A DNA stretch of 64,000 nt from Scandinavium ludwigii_A (GCA_050516505.1 CP191518.1:3286001-3350000); one strand, 5' to 3'. Shown: positions 34,573-45,100, counted from the stretch's first letter. Notes: generated by a model not told the origin, from the letters alone. Made by a program: numbers and translations.

Positions 34573-35214
34573 TCATTTGCCCGCCAAGGACTCTGAAAAC
34601 AAATTCGGCATTAGTTTTTGTTTTTTTAATCCATTGAGAAAATGCAGTAATTCACAATCGGAATAAAGATTAAATTTGGTCATGATCATGTGCTTGTGCG
34701 CACTCACGGTTTTCACGTTGAGTTGCAAATTGCTCGCGATTTGTTCCGGGTTATAGCCGCGATAAAAATGGGCCGCGACTTTAACCTGCTGGGGCGACAG
34801 GGTTCGATGCAGACACCCCTGGCAGTTCTGTCTGTTATTTCTGTACGCCTTCAGGGTGCTATTGTCCCAACCTCGGACAATTAACGCCCTGGTTTTACCG
34901 AGACTTTCTGCCCGATTGATAAACACAATGTTATTGACGCATAACGGCAGCTCACCAATATGTTGGTGGGTATCCCCTTCATAAATTCCAATTAATAAAC
35001 TGACCGGTTTACGATCGCGTAATATCGGATTACAGATATAGCTTTCACCCGGCTCAAAATTTTTTACGATGACATCAGCAACGGCCACATGTGTTTCGAC
35101 AAGAGGTAGGAATTCAACTAATTCACCGAGTTCGCACCGGAAAATCTGCTCCAGCAAAAGTTCCATGCCTTTTCGGTACAAGGTATCTTTATCATCTATT
35201 ACGATGTGCAACAT
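34573..35214 (-). CDS. LuxR-family transcriptional regulator of the fimbrial island
   Basis: A 213-residue protein. The N-terminus MLHIVIDDKDTLYRKGMELL resembles a response-regulator receiver without a clear phospho-acceptor set. The C-terminus is a LuxR/FixJ helix-turn-helix: TLSPQQVKVAAHFYRGYNPE then LQLNVKTVSAHKHMIMTKFN. ATG 35214 has GGAGAGG upstream. It is last in line behind the fimbrial structural genes and resembles in role FimZ/FimW-type fimbrial regulators; this role is inferred from position. Confidence 0.8.
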   Translation of the reverse strand: MLHIVIDDKDTLYRKGMELLLEQIFRCELGELVEFLPLVETHVAVADVIVKNFEPGESYICNPILRDRKPVSLLIGIYEGDTHQHIGELPLCVNNIVFINRAESLGKTRALIVRGWDNSTLKAYRNNRQNCQGCLHRTLSPQQVKVAAHFYRGYNPEQIASNLQLNVKTVSAHKHMIMTKFNLYSDCELLHFLNGLKKQKLMPNLFSESLAGK

Positions 35215-35319
35215 CCGCCTCTCCATTTTCACTGCAAAAAGTCATCGAAAATATTGCTGTATTAAAACGCTGTACTGCCGTCAGGGATCAAACTCCAGAC
35301 TACGCACCCAAGCATCGTA

Positions 35320-36336
35320 TTATTGATAAGCCATAGTAATGGTCGCCGTCGCGTTGGCGATACCGGGTGTGACCGAACTGGTGGCCTGATAATAACGCGC
35401 GACAAAAGGAATATTTAAAGTCCCGCCGGCATTGAGGATGCTACCCACATTAAAATAGCCATCAAACGCCACCGGACTGCCGTTATACAGAACCTGAATA
35501 CCGACGCCGCCTGCATTCCCGGTGCCGCTGGTCAACGCCAGCACGCCACTGGGTTTTGACAGGTACGTTGAGGACGTCATATATGCACTCACGTTGGCGG
35601 GTGAATTACAGGTGACAGGCACCGTGAAATTCTTATCGCCTGCGGTAGACCCAATGCCGTTAAAATCAGCGCGCGGCACTTTCGGCAGTGGAACAGGAAT
35701 AAGGGTACTGACCGCGCAGGAAATAGCCCGATAATTGATGGTCCCGGCATAGGAAACCGAACTGTCGGTGTTACTTCCCAGCCCCCAGCCGGTGTTATAC
35801 ATCCCGATCCCAAATTTCGTTTGCGCCTGTACCAGAGAACCGGTGCCAACCGTGGTAGAGGTTTTCACTAACGCGAGCGTCATGCTAATCGAATACGATT
35901 TTGCACTGGTATTTGAAATATATCCTAAGGGTGTATTTCGGGTATCGCAACTCGCTCCTCCACCCGAAATACGCACGCCCGCAGAGTTTATTAAGGTAAT
36001 ACCGATCCCACTGACACCGGTATTATATACCCCAGGCATCCCCGCCACTTCCGTGCCCGTTCCGTAAAAGCAGGTGATGATAACGCTCCCCTGCGGCACC
36101 CCGCTGATGGTGGAGCAGTTACCCGAGAAGCTAAAATATCGTTCGGTACCGGGAATAATCGTGCCTACCGGAACAGTGGCATCGACGGCCACAGAACCTA
36201 ACGTTGCCAGGCCCGGAATAGCAGGCGAACTTACGCACCCGGTATTCGCCGCAAAGGCCGTCGGCGCGATCACACCCAGCCCAGCCAGCAAGCCACACAG
36301 CAGTAGGCACCTTTTCACTAACGAGAATAAAGACAT
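35320..36336 (-). CDS. Fimbrial tip adhesin (FimH-like two-domain protein)
   Basis: A 338-residue secreted protein with a signal peptide (MSLFSLVKRCLLLCGLLAGL ... AFAA). The N-terminal half is a lectin-like domain with paired cysteines; the C-terminal pilin domain ends with NATATITMAYQ, the usual donor-strand end. Located after the usher gene, as tip adhesins normally are. The receptor is unknown. A GTG four codons earlier overlaps the usher stop, but ATG 36336 has GAGGA spaced correctly. Confidence 0.82.
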   Translation of the reverse strand: MSLFSLVKRCLLLCGLLAGLGVIAPTAFAANTGCVSSPAIPGLATLGSVAVDATVPVGTIIPGTERYFSFSGNCSTISGVPQGSVIITCFYGTGTEVAGMPGVYNTGVSGIGITLINSAGVRISGGGASCDTRNTPLGYISNTSAKSYSISMTLALVKTSTTVGTGSLVQAQTKFGIGMYNTGWGLGSNTDSSVSYAGTINYRAISCAVSTLIPVPLPKVPRADFNGIGSTAGDKNFTVPVTCNSPANVSAYMTSSTYLSKPSGVLALTSGTGNAGGVGIQVLYNGSPVAFDGYFNVGSILNAGGTLNIPFVARYYQATSSVTPGIANATATITMAYQ

Positions 36337-36344
36337 AACTTTCC

Positions 36345-38927
36345 TCACTGACAGTGACCGCTGAGCGTCTGTACGCCTGCATTATCTGCCGTCTGTTTGT
36401 TCAGGGAATACTGCACGGAACACTGTTCTCCGGCATCATTGCCCCACTTCACCTGTAGCGCGCCGCTGTCTTCCAGACCGGTCAGGTAAACCTGCCCGCC
36501 ATCGCCGACAATAAAGGCCTGCGCCCCTTTCTGCGCCGGGTCGGTGACCATCGCCCCAAAGGGAACAGGCGCGCCGCCCGCCCGCAAAATGATCATCAGC
36601 GCACGTTGACCGGCACTGGCGTCAAAGTTTGCCCGCACCACCGCGCCGCGCGTAGGGACGACGTTCTGGTTGTTTAGGGCGAGATCGACATTGTCAGGCA
36701 GCGATTCGGGGTCGAGCTGCACATGATTCCGGCGATACGGCGTGGCGTACGGCACAATGGCATAACCCCGCCAGTCCGTTTTCACCCCCGTTTGACTGGC
36801 CACCCCAATCCCGCTGGCGCCGGGGGCAGCGACCAGCGCGATGGTTTCCCCCATCTGCTGACCCAGGGTGATGCCGTTCTGATGCGCGACAATCCCGCCC
36901 TGTAAGCCGTAGTTAACGCGTTGGCTGTTCGTGTCGTAGGCGTAGCCGCCCGTCACTTCCCCGTAGGTGCCACGATAATCGGCATTCAAGTTGCCACTGT
37001 TGCCCTCGCCTTGACTGCCATACCCTTCCTGAGCACTCCAGCTGAGGTTATTCCCTTCCAGGGCTGTTCCGTTGAGGCCGACGGTCTGGGTGGTATTGCC
37101 TTGCTTGCTGGTGTTCAGGGTATAACTGGCCCAGGTATTCGGCAGGAACAGACTAAACGGCACGTTAATATTGAAACTAAAGACCTGATCGCGGTCGTAC
37201 ACGCGGCCAATTTGCGTCCCGTCGGTAGTCACGGCGTTCTCGTTATAGCTGTAGTTCAGGCCGTAACTGACACCGTTCCACGAGTTGTTATATCCCGCGC
37301 CAATTGAGCGCATCGTCCGGTCGCTGTTCCAGTAGTTTTCGCTGACCCAGTTCAGGGATAACGAACCTGCGGTTCCCCCGAGGCTTTGACTGATGGTCAT
37401 TTCGCTGCGGTTACGTCGACGTTCTGGCAGCAGTAACGTGTCATTGCCGTCGTCACGCCAGGTGTACCTCGCTTCCTGCAAGCTGTAGTAACCCCTCGTC
37501 GAATAGCGATAACCCGCGATAGCAAAGTTGGTGCCGGTCTGAACGATATTTTTGCTGTAACGCAGACGCCATGACTGGCCGTTTTCTGACGGTTTATTCT
37601 TTAATTCTGACCACGCCTGAGTGACATCGGCGGATAACGCGCCCAAATCCCCCAGGTTTTTGCCCACGCCCAGTGCCACCGACCGATAGTGTTCGGCGAG
37701 CTGGCTCCCCCCGTAAGCGGTAAATCCTTTCGGCAACCCATAAATGAGCGTGCCCTGGCTGAAAGGCGTGTTGTCTACGCTATTGTCGTAAGCACGGTAT
37801 TGCCCACCGGTGAGGCTGTATTTCAGGCGTCCTTCGCGTTGTAATACCGGCAATGAGGCATACGGCACCACCATGTTTTGTTCGCTGCCGTCCGCTTCTT
37901 TTATTGTGACGTACAGATCACCCGATCCCCCGGTGGGATACATATCATTGATTTCGAATGCGCCCGGTGACACATAACTTTGATAAATGATGTAGCCGTT
38001 CTGGCGGATGATGACTTGGGCGTTCGTCCGGGCAATACCGCGAACCACGGGCGCATAACCTTTCTGGCTGTCCGGCAGCATGTCGTCGTCGGAAGCAAGC
38101 TGTGCGCCGCGAAACGGCACGCTGTCAAACACGTCAGATGGCGACGTGCTTTCACCCATCACTAACTGACTTTTCAACGAGATAATGCTGCGCGAGGCAT
38201 AGGTATACACCGTATCCCATTTGTCCTGACCGGTACTGTCACGGCTCCAGGTGGTGTAATGACGTAGCCGCCATGGGCCGATATTGATCCCCGGACGGAG
38301 GTTGGCGTATTGGCTATCGCTGTCTGCACCCCTTCCGTTACGCGCGTAGTTATTCGCCCCACTCAAGCTGTAATTGAGCAAAAAAGCGGGGATACCGTTA
38401 TCCCATTGTGTTTCCGGCACAACCCCGCGCGCGCTCTGCGAAACCGCCATTTGCGGAATACTCAACAACAGCTGCTGGCCGCTGAAGCGGAACTCGGCTT
38501 TGGCTTGCGGGATCGCCGTAAGCCGCGCACATTTGGCGGTTTTATCGCCCACTTCTGGGTACAACTCGGTTTTGACACCCATCTCATTCAGCTCAGCCAC
38601 GCTCAAACAGGGCTGCAGACTCTCGTTCCCCGAGGCATCTTTTTGCAGGCTGAATTCAATGTCACGGGTATCCTGCAAATCGTTGTTCAGATAAATATCG
38701 ACGTGATAAATACCCGGCGGCTGGCCTGCTCCGTCTTCAAAAACGGAGAGATCTGTCGTCCCCTGGTGAGGCGCATCGACTTCCAGCAGCGCCGGGTTAA
38801 AGACATCACGAGCCAGGGCGCTGAAGGGGAAACTGCCCATCAGCACAAATTGCCCGGCGATCAAATACGCAAGCTTACTCACTCGCGGAATAGGCATGTG
38901 TCTGCCCTGTTTTATTGTGCTATTCAT
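36345..38927 (-). CDS. Outer-membrane fimbrial usher
   Basis: An 860-residue FimD-family usher. It has a signal region (LAYLIAGQFVLMGSFPFSALA), then the N-terminal chaperone-binding domain FNPALLEVD, beta-barrel segments (e.g. YAPVVRGIARTNAQV, then QNGYIIYQSYVSPGAFEIND), and a C-terminal domain with GQVYLTGLEDSGALQVKWG and paired cysteines. Length is typical. Two ATGs (38927, 38897) both have plausible ribosome sites; I report the longer. It secretes and assembles the subunits presented by the chaperone. Confidence 0.94.
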   Translation of the reverse strand: MNSTIKQGRHMPIPRVSKLAYLIAGQFVLMGSFPFSALARDVFNPALLEVDAPHQGTTDLSVFEDGAGQPPGIYHVDIYLNNDLQDTRDIEFSLQKDASGNESLQPCLSVAELNEMGVKTELYPEVGDKTAKCARLTAIPQAKAEFRFSGQQLLLSIPQMAVSQSARGVVPETQWDNGIPAFLLNYSLSGANNYARNGRGADSDSQYANLRPGINIGPWRLRHYTTWSRDSTGQDKWDTVYTYASRSIISLKSQLVMGESTSPSDVFDSVPFRGAQLASDDDMLPDSQKGYAPVVRGIARTNAQVIIRQNGYIIYQSYVSPGAFEINDMYPTGGSGDLYVTIKEADGSEQNMVVPYASLPVLQREGRLKYSLTGGQYRAYDNSVDNTPFSQGTLIYGLPKGFTAYGGSQLAEHYRSVALGVGKNLGDLGALSADVTQAWSELKNKPSENGQSWRLRYSKNIVQTGTNFAIAGYRYSTRGYYSLQEARYTWRDDGNDTLLLPERRRNRSEMTISQSLGGTAGSLSLNWVSENYWNSDRTMRSIGAGYNNSWNGVSYGLNYSYNENAVTTDGTQIGRVYDRDQVFSFNINVPFSLFLPNTWASYTLNTSKQGNTTQTVGLNGTALEGNNLSWSAQEGYGSQGEGNSGNLNADYRGTYGEVTGGYAYDTNSQRVNYGLQGGIVAHQNGITLGQQMGETIALVAAPGASGIGVASQTGVKTDWRGYAIVPYATPYRRNHVQLDPESLPDNVDLALNNQNVVPTRGAVVRANFDASAGQRALMIILRAGGAPVPFGAMVTDPAQKGAQAFIVGDGGQVYLTGLEDSGALQVKWGNDAGEQCSVQYSLNKQTADNAGVQTLSGHCQ

Positions 38928-39008
38928 CCATTAACCCCTGCCCCGAAGAGCACTGTCCTGACAAACATCTTTTGCTTTTCAGCCGTGTTTTTCTGGAGTT
39001 GTGTCTTA

Positions 39009-39686
39009 TTACAGAGAACCTTTGTGTTCTGGCCCGATGGCACCGTAATCACTGATGATTTTCCAGCTCACGCTGCCGCCGCTAACGCCTGCGGGCAGTG
39101 CAAATGTCGCCGTGCTTTGCGGAGCCACCCACGTCACGTTGTTCAATGCTTTGCCTGCGACACTGATTTGCATAAAGTTCATATAGAACGGCGTTGGGTT
39201 AGTCACCTGTACGCTGCCGCCGATGCGTTGCCAGGTCAGTTTGCTGGTCACATCTTCAGGTGTCCCTTTCAACCCGGTGGGACGGAAGATGAGCTTGATA
39301 CGGCTTTTGACTGCAATTTGCAGGGTGTTCTGGGTGCTGCTGACCTCAGCCGCAGGAATGGCTTTGATGTTCATCCAGTACAGAGATTCGCGGTCGTTGG
39401 GCAGGTCGCCGCCCGCGCGGACAACTCGCAGTACGTTCTGCTGCCCCCCATCAAGACGAAACAGTGGCGGCGTTACCATAAAGGGGGCTTTCTCAGCGCT
39501 ACCGAGGGTGGTATCAACCCAGGACTGCACCAGATAAGGCACCTTGTCCGGGTTAGTGACGCTCAGTGAAGACTCCTTCTTACTCCCGTCATAAATCAGG
39601 CGTGTGCCACCCACAATCACGCCCGCATGGGCAATTGTTGAGGTCATCAGCAATGCTGCCAGTATCGAACCCGTAAAAATTTTCAT
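39009..39686 (-). CDS. Periplasmic fimbrial chaperone (PapD/FimC-like)
   Basis: A 225-residue protein with a signal peptide (MKIFTGSILAALLMTSTIAHA) and two Ig-like domains. Family features: GTRLIYDGSKKESSLSVTN, PYLVQSWVD, FMVTPPLFRLDGGQQNVLRV, and KSRIKLIFRP. It caps pilin subunits in the periplasm for the usher. ATG 39686 has AGGA upstream; the frame extension to 39836 would overlap the pilin gene. Confidence 0.93.
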   Translation of the reverse strand: MKIFTGSILAALLMTSTIAHAGVIVGGTRLIYDGSKKESSLSVTNPDKVPYLVQSWVDTTLGSAEKAPFMVTPPLFRLDGGQQNVLRVVRAGGDLPNDRESLYWMNIKAIPAAEVSSTQNTLQIAVKSRIKLIFRPTGLKGTPEDVTSKLTWQRIGGSVQVTNPTPFYMNFMQISVAGKALNNVTWVAPQSTATFALPAGVSGGSVSWKIISDYGAIGPEHKGSL

Positions 39687-39771
39687 AACATTTTCCTGTC
39701 GGGGAGATAAAAAATGGCCGGCATTCTTGCTGCCGGCCAATGCGTTAATATCCAGCCCTGCGGGCAGAGTA

Positions 39772-40299
39772 TTAGTTGTAAATAACGCTGAAGTTCGCCA
39801 CACCGTTCGCAGGACCGGCGGTAACCGTCGTTGCAACCGATTTGTAGCGCGCGGTGAACGGCAGATTGTTCATGGTGCTGCCAGACTGCAGGGTGTAAGC
39901 CACAGAGGGCTGCGTCAGAGGCAGCACGCCAACCTGGTCAGAAAGCTGAATGCCCACACCCGTTGCGACGCCTGAATCCTGAGTCAGCTGCAGTACGCTG
40001 TTGTCGCCATTCAGAGCCGTGCCGTCGAACTTAATGCTGGCGGTGCCAACAGTGACCGGGCAGTTGGTCAGTTGGATGTTGAAGCTCGTGGCAGCCGCAG
40101 TGTCGCCGGCGTTCGCAAACTCAGAGCGAGCAACCTGACCCAGGTTTACCTGTAATGGGTTTGAGACGGTGTTGATAACATCACAACCCACATCGATAAT
40201 TTGGCCGGTGAAATTAACCTGACCTGCAGCAGCGAATGCATTAGCCGCAGACAGAACACCAGTAGCCGCGACAGCCATAGCAATTAAATTCTTTTTCAT
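39772..40299 (-). CDS. Major fimbrial subunit (type 1 pilin-like)
   Basis: A 175-residue protein with a signal peptide (MKKNLIAMAVAATGVLSAA ... AFA). The mature pilin has two Cys (GCDVI and TNCPV), the donor-strand N-terminus GQVNFTGQIIDVGCDV, and the typical ending GVANFSVIYN. Good AAGGA before ATG 40299. First gene of the operon pilin-chaperone-usher-adhesin. The spacing to the chaperone gene is 85 bp, which often holds a hairpin that lowers downstream expression, though none is obvious here. Confidence 0.92.
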   Translation of the reverse strand: MKKNLIAMAVAATGVLSAANAFAAAGQVNFTGQIIDVGCDVINTVSNPLQVNLGQVARSEFANAGDTAAATSFNIQLTNCPVTVGTASIKFDGTALNGDNSVLQLTQDSGVATGVGIQLSDQVGVLPLTQPSVAYTLQSGSTMNNLPFTARYKSVATTVTAGPANGVANFSVIYN

Positions 40300-40708
40300 A
40301 ACGATTTCCTTTTATTTGTATAAGTCATGACAACAAATTCAGGCAATAAGGGGCCTGTCAAATACCCGAAGATAATTGAATTTTCGTTGAACATTTCCTT
40401 GCTTCATCAATTGAATTGCACAGTAACCGTGTAATCAATGATATTTAAATCGATCTACAACCAAATACGCTCAGCCAGTCAGACTTGAACATCTTGGGAA
40501 AACTGACTTGTATTCAAAATCAATCTAATTCATAAATCACCAATTCACTGCATGAATCAATTTTCATTAAATGGCACACTAAACTCAAGGTGTTTTTCGG
40601 TGTAATTTTACACCGTAACATTTATTCACTTACTAAAAGTTCTTTACCATAATGCAGCCACCTATTAACAGCATAAGAATATTCTCACCTATATAAGAGG
40701 CGGCGTAA
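40300..40708. promoter_or_regulatory. AT-rich divergent regulatory region of the fimbrial island
   Basis: 409 bp without a gene between the divergent pilin and first regulator. Base composition is far more AT-rich than the flanks, as for H-NS-bound promoters. It contains the perfect palindrome CGGTGTAA-TT-TTACACCG (40598-40615). I looked for an invertible fim-switch flanked by inverted repeats and saw none. Confidence 0.6.
40598..40615. promoter_or_regulatory. Perfect 18-bp palindrome, candidate operator
   Basis: CGGTGTAATTTTACACCG has dyad symmetry throughout, 94 bp before the first IprA-like gene. A possible binding site for one of the fimbrial-island regulators; no known match is recalled. 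Confidence 0.4.
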
Positions 40709-41374
40709 ATGGCTGTATATGAACAAAAAAGCAATTTCTTTAGCGAAAGTTCAAATCTCAGGAATAAAAAACCCCTTCCTGAAATAGAAAAAATGCTCTT
40801 TCACCTCACGCCATTTTCTAACACCCTTGAAACACAAGATCGCAAGGTGATTAACTACATGGATGACGAAAAGCGAAAGTGCTTTCTGTTGCATAAAGGT
40901 TGCGTGTCGCTGTACCGAAGCGTTGACGGCATGGTGTTAAACACCGAGTCCGCCCCCTTTATTTTTGGGATGAGTACACAAATGACGGATCCTGAGTACC
41001 TGTTTATTCGTACTCATGACGTTTCTGAAGTGAGTTGGATGCCGCTTGAAGTTGCCAATCAAGTCATTGCCGACAATAACCTCTGGCGTCCGTTATCTCA
41101 GATGCTGATATATACCGTAACGCGGGTATACGATCACTGCACCAAAATATCGTCATTATCTTCGTACGATATAATTCGTTACCAGCTTTATGAATTAATG
41201 AGCGAACCGGAAACCATTCGCAATAGCGTCACCATTGCTAACTATGTGCAAAGCCGCACGTTTTTGTCACGCAGCAGCATCATGAAAATCCTCGCGCAAT
41301 TAAAAACCGGCGGCTACATCATCACCGACAAAGGGCTACTACTGGCAATCAACCATATCCCGTTGAAGTATTGA
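40709..41374 (+). CDS. IprA/YaiV-like winged-helix regulator, copy 1
   Basis: A 221-residue protein with a cyclic-nucleotide-binding-like N-terminal part (FLLHKGCVSLYRSVDGMVL, then SAPFIFGMS) and a C-terminal winged helix (RTFLSRSSIMKILAQLKTGG). It resembles E. coli/Salmonella YaiV (IprA). GAGGCGG lies 5 bases before the ATG. It diverges from the pilin gene and is followed by a paralogue 64 bp later. A role in controlling the fimbrial operon is likely from position but unproven. Confidence 0.75.
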   Translation: MAVYEQKSNFFSESSNLRNKKPLPEIEKMLFHLTPFSNTLETQDRKVINYMDDEKRKCFLLHKGCVSLYRSVDGMVLNTESAPFIFGMSTQMTDPEYLFIRTHDVSEVSWMPLEVANQVIADNNLWRPLSQMLIYTVTRVYDHCTKISSLSSYDIIRYQLYELMSEPETIRNSVTIANYVQSRTFLSRSSIMKILAQLKTGGYIITDKGLLLAINHIPLKY

Positions 41375-41437
41375 TGTACGCAATGCCAATCTGTAGCTAA
41401 ATTGTAGGCATGAGCTTGTAACTTTAGACGTGCTTAT

Positions 41438-42079
41438 ATGAAAGAGTTCTCCCTGCAAGGCGACACCACGCTGATTCGGTCACAGGCAACGTTTGATCTC
41501 ATCGAGGTGCTGGCCCCGTATGTCACCTTTGAATTTGTGCCTCCCCATACGCAGCTCTTCTTTTCGGTAGACGGAATAAATATGTGTTACCTCCTGCGCT
41601 CTGGCCTGATGAAGGTGTGCAGGAATGCGGATGGTTTCGTCATCTCTTCATTGGCGACACCGAATATTATGGGCATTACCAACAGGGTTCCACATAACTC
41701 TGGGTTGTTTATTGAGACGCTGAGTGACGCCGAAATTGCCATCTTAACCACCGATAGAGCGCATGAAATCATTGCGCAAAATAACGCCTGGGAATTGTTG
41801 GTGGGCCACATCACCACCATCACAACGAATCTCTTCAAAAAGAACGTGATCATGACTGCCCCTACCAGCTATGACATCCTGAAGTTCCAGTTGATGTCGC
41901 TGATGAATGAGCCTGTGGACATTCGAGAGACTCTCTCTGCGGCAAAATACATTCTGGAAAGAACGCGTCTGTCACGCAGCACGGTGATGAAAATGCTTTC
42001 TCAATTAAAAGTGGGTGGGTATATCGAAATGGAAGAAGGCATGCTGAAAGCCGTTCACCGCTTGCCGGAAAAGTATTGA
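41438..42079 (+). CDS. IprA/YaiV-like winged-helix regulator, copy 2
   Basis: A 213-residue paralogue of the preceding gene. It keeps CYLLRSGLMKVCRNADGFVI, ATPNIMGITN, YDILKFQLMSLMNEP and RTRLSRSTVMKMLSQLKVGG. The ribosome site is weak. The C-terminal DNA-binding region is well conserved between the two, while the N-terminal sensor parts differ. It is convergent with entF across CCCTCTCC repeats and forms one edge of the fimbrial island. Confidence 0.75.
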   Translation: MKEFSLQGDTTLIRSQATFDLIEVLAPYVTFEFVPPHTQLFFSVDGINMCYLLRSGLMKVCRNADGFVISSLATPNIMGITNRVPHNSGLFIETLSDAEIAILTTDRAHEIIAQNNAWELLVGHITTITTNLFKKNVIMTAPTSYDILKFQLMSLMNEPVDIRETLSAAKYILERTRLSRSTVMKMLSQLKVGGYIEMEEGMLKAVHRLPEKY

Positions 42080-42086
42080 ACCCTGT

Positions 42087-42163
42087 TCTCTCACCCCAAA
42101 GGGACGAGGGGGAAAAGATAAATCCCCTCTCCCTGTGAGGGAGAGGGTTAGGGTGAGGGTCTG
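42087..42163. repeat. CCCTCTCC hairpin repeats at the fimbrial island / entF border
   Basis: CTCACCCCAAAGGGACGAGG and CCCCTCTCCCTGTGAGGGAGAGGG then GGTGAGGG. Same family as after mtnD. Located in the 104-bp gap between the convergent regulator and entF genes. Confidence 0.75.
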
Positions 42164-42183
42164 AGCCGCTCAATCCCCCCTTA

Positions 42184-45100
42184 TTATGCCAATATTTCCT
42201 TCAGCACCGGGCCAATCGCCTCAAATGCCTGCGGGGAAATGATGTCCACATGGGCGCAGTTCTGGCGATACACCTCCAGCTCTTTCACCCACGGCCTCCA
42301 GGCACGATGCGGGTCCTGGCCCGGCGTCAGCGTTTTTTCGGCGACGAACAGCGTGGCTTTACCGTCGAACGCCACGCTGTGCGCGGTGGTTAACAGGCGC
42401 ACCGCATCGGCGTAGTTACCTTCAATCGCGTTGAACAATTCGCCGGACGCCTGCCCCTGTTGCGCAGCCAGAAACGCCTCGCGTTCACGATTAATTTCTG
42501 CCAGCACTTCCGGATCCAGACCATTAGCCTCTTTCTCTGACCAGTTCTGGGTTTCCGGCGGCCAGGTATCCAGCAAACCGAGAAACGCCACCGATTCACC
42601 GCGCTGACGTAAACGCGCAGCAATGCCCTGCGCCAGCGTGCCACCGAGTGAGTAACCGAACAGATAATAGGGGCCGTGCGGCTGCTGTTGCAGCAGCGAC
42701 GTCAGATGATGGTCGCACAGTGCATCCAGATTTTCCGCGCTGGCCATCGGCCCTTCCGGGCGCGGCGACTGTAGGCCGGTTATCGACCAGCGCGGGCTCA
42801 GCCAGCGAGCCAGCACACTGAACTGCCAGGCAAAACCGGACGCCGGATGGAAACACCATAACGTTGGCCCACTGCTTTCACGCAGCGGCAGAATCGCCTC
42901 GTAGCCCAGACGCTGAGCCTGCGCATCGTTCACCGAATCCAGCAAATGACTGAGTTTACCCACGGTCGAGGCCACCATCACCTGCCCCGGCGTGACCTGA
43001 CGTGCAAAGGTGCGGCTGAGCTGCGCCGCCAGACGCATCGCCAGCAGCGAATGGCCGCCGAGGGCGAAGAAATCAGCATCGACGTCGCCAATCTCACAGC
43101 CCAGCAGCGCGCCAAACGCTTCCGCCACCGCGCGTTCGGTAGCACTTTCCAGCGCACGTCCCGGCGCTTTTTGCGTCAGTTCCGGCAGCGGTAAGGCTTT
43201 GCGGTCCAGCTTGCCGTTGGCGCTCAGTGGCAGCGAGGCCAGCGGGATAATCGTGACCGGCACCATGTGCGGCGGGAGTTTGTCGCGCAGGCTTTCCAGC
43301 AGCACATCGCAGGCCAACGGTAATCCGGATTCGGACACGACATAGCCCACCAACTGACGCGCATCGCCGCCCACCGCCGCGGCCTGATTCAACACACAGG
43401 CATGCGCCACCGCCTGCGCCACGTCCGGCAGGCTCAGCATCATGCGCTCGATTTCACCTAACTCGATGCGCTGTCCGCGGATTTTGAGCTGATCGTCACT
43501 GCGGCCTAAATATTCCACCGCACCGTTATCCAGCCAGCGCGCCACGTCGCCGGTGCGATACATGCGTTCGCCAGGGGCAAACGGATCGGCAATAAAGCGG
43601 CTGGCGGTCAGGTCCGGGCGGCCCATGTAGCCCTGCGCCAGCTGAATGCCGGTGAGGTATAAATCCCCCGCCACGCCAAACGGCACCGGCCGCATCTGCG
43701 CGTCGAGAATGCGCAGACCGGTATTCCATACTGGGAAACCAATCGGCACGCTGTGGCCGCTGACCGCTGCCAGTTCCGGACCAAACGCCGGATACCAACT
43801 GACGTCCACCGCCGCTTCCGTCGGGCCATATAAATTGTGCAGCGGCGCGTGAGTGAGCTGTTCCCATTCGCGACACAGCGCGGTGGGCAGCGCTTCGCCG
43901 CTACAAAAGACCTGTTTCAACGTTCGGCACGACGCCACGTTGTCGTCCGTTAATGAGGCCACGAACGCCGCCAGCATCGACGGAACAAAGTGGGTGGTGG
44001 TCACGCCGAAATCGGCGAAGAACTGTTGCAGCGCGAGCGGATCACGATGCGCATCCGGCTCGGCCATGACCAGTTTCGCGCCGGTAATAAACGGCCACCA
44101 GAATTCCCATACCGACACGTCAAAACTGCACGGCGTTTTTTGCGCCACCACATCGGCGGCGGTCAGCGGATAGTGATCCTGCATCCACAGCAGACGGTTG
44201 ACGATCGCCGTCTGCCCGACCATCACCCCTTTCGGGCGGCCGGTCGATCCGGAGGTAAAGATGATATAGGCAGTATTACCCGGCTGCGACAGCGCCAGCG
44301 GCGTGTCGTCCTCCGCCGCCAGCGGCGCGCTGTAGCACAGCGTGTCGATCCCGGCGAAACGTCCGCGCTGATCGTCAGAGGTGATCAGCAGCGACGGCTT
44401 TGCGTCTTCGAGCATCATGTGCAGACGATCGTCCGGATAGCCGGTGTCGAGCGGCAGCCAGGCCGCGCCCGCTTCGACGATCCCATGCAACGCCAGCGTC
44501 AAAAAGACCGAGCGGGGCAGCGCCACCGCCACGCTGTCGCCGGGTTTGACGCCGCGCTCGCGCAGCAGATTCGCCAGGGCCACCACCTGCTGGCGCATTT
44601 CGCGATAGCTGAACTGCAATCGGGCATCTGCCAGCCCGGGCGCGTCAGGGGTTTTCGCCGCCTGGGCCGCCACCAGCGCGCTGAGCGTAGTTTCCGGCAG
44701 CGTGATGCCGGTTTCATTAATCTGTTCAAGGCGTTGATATTCGGTATCCGACACCAAATCCACATCGCCGCAGCGCAGCGCAGGGTTGGCGGCAAACTGC
44801 GTGAGCATCGCCTCTAAACGCGCCATGTGTCGGCGTAACGTCTGCTCGTCGTAGCGCTTTTGATTAGCCAGCACTTCAAGGGTCAGACCGCCCTCTTCGT
44901 CCGGGAACAGCGCCAGCTCCAGATCATTCACCGGTCCGGTGGCGAGCGTATGCGTCGTGGCATGAACGCCGTCGATCTCGAGTTGATAATCGAATACTTT
45001 GACATTAAACACCGGGCCAAACAGCGGTTCGTCACCCGCCGCCTTGCCGGCATCACGCACGATTTGTTCGGCGTCATAGCGCTGATGGCGACGCATTTTT

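Noticed and set aside
38310..39569. 419-codon plus-strand frame opposite usher and chaperone genes
   Set aside because: It spans two genes on the other strand, with no plausible protein features.
40300..40708. Possible invertible fim-type switch
   Set aside because: No pair of inverted repeats with the spacing of the fim switch and no recombinase gene were seen.
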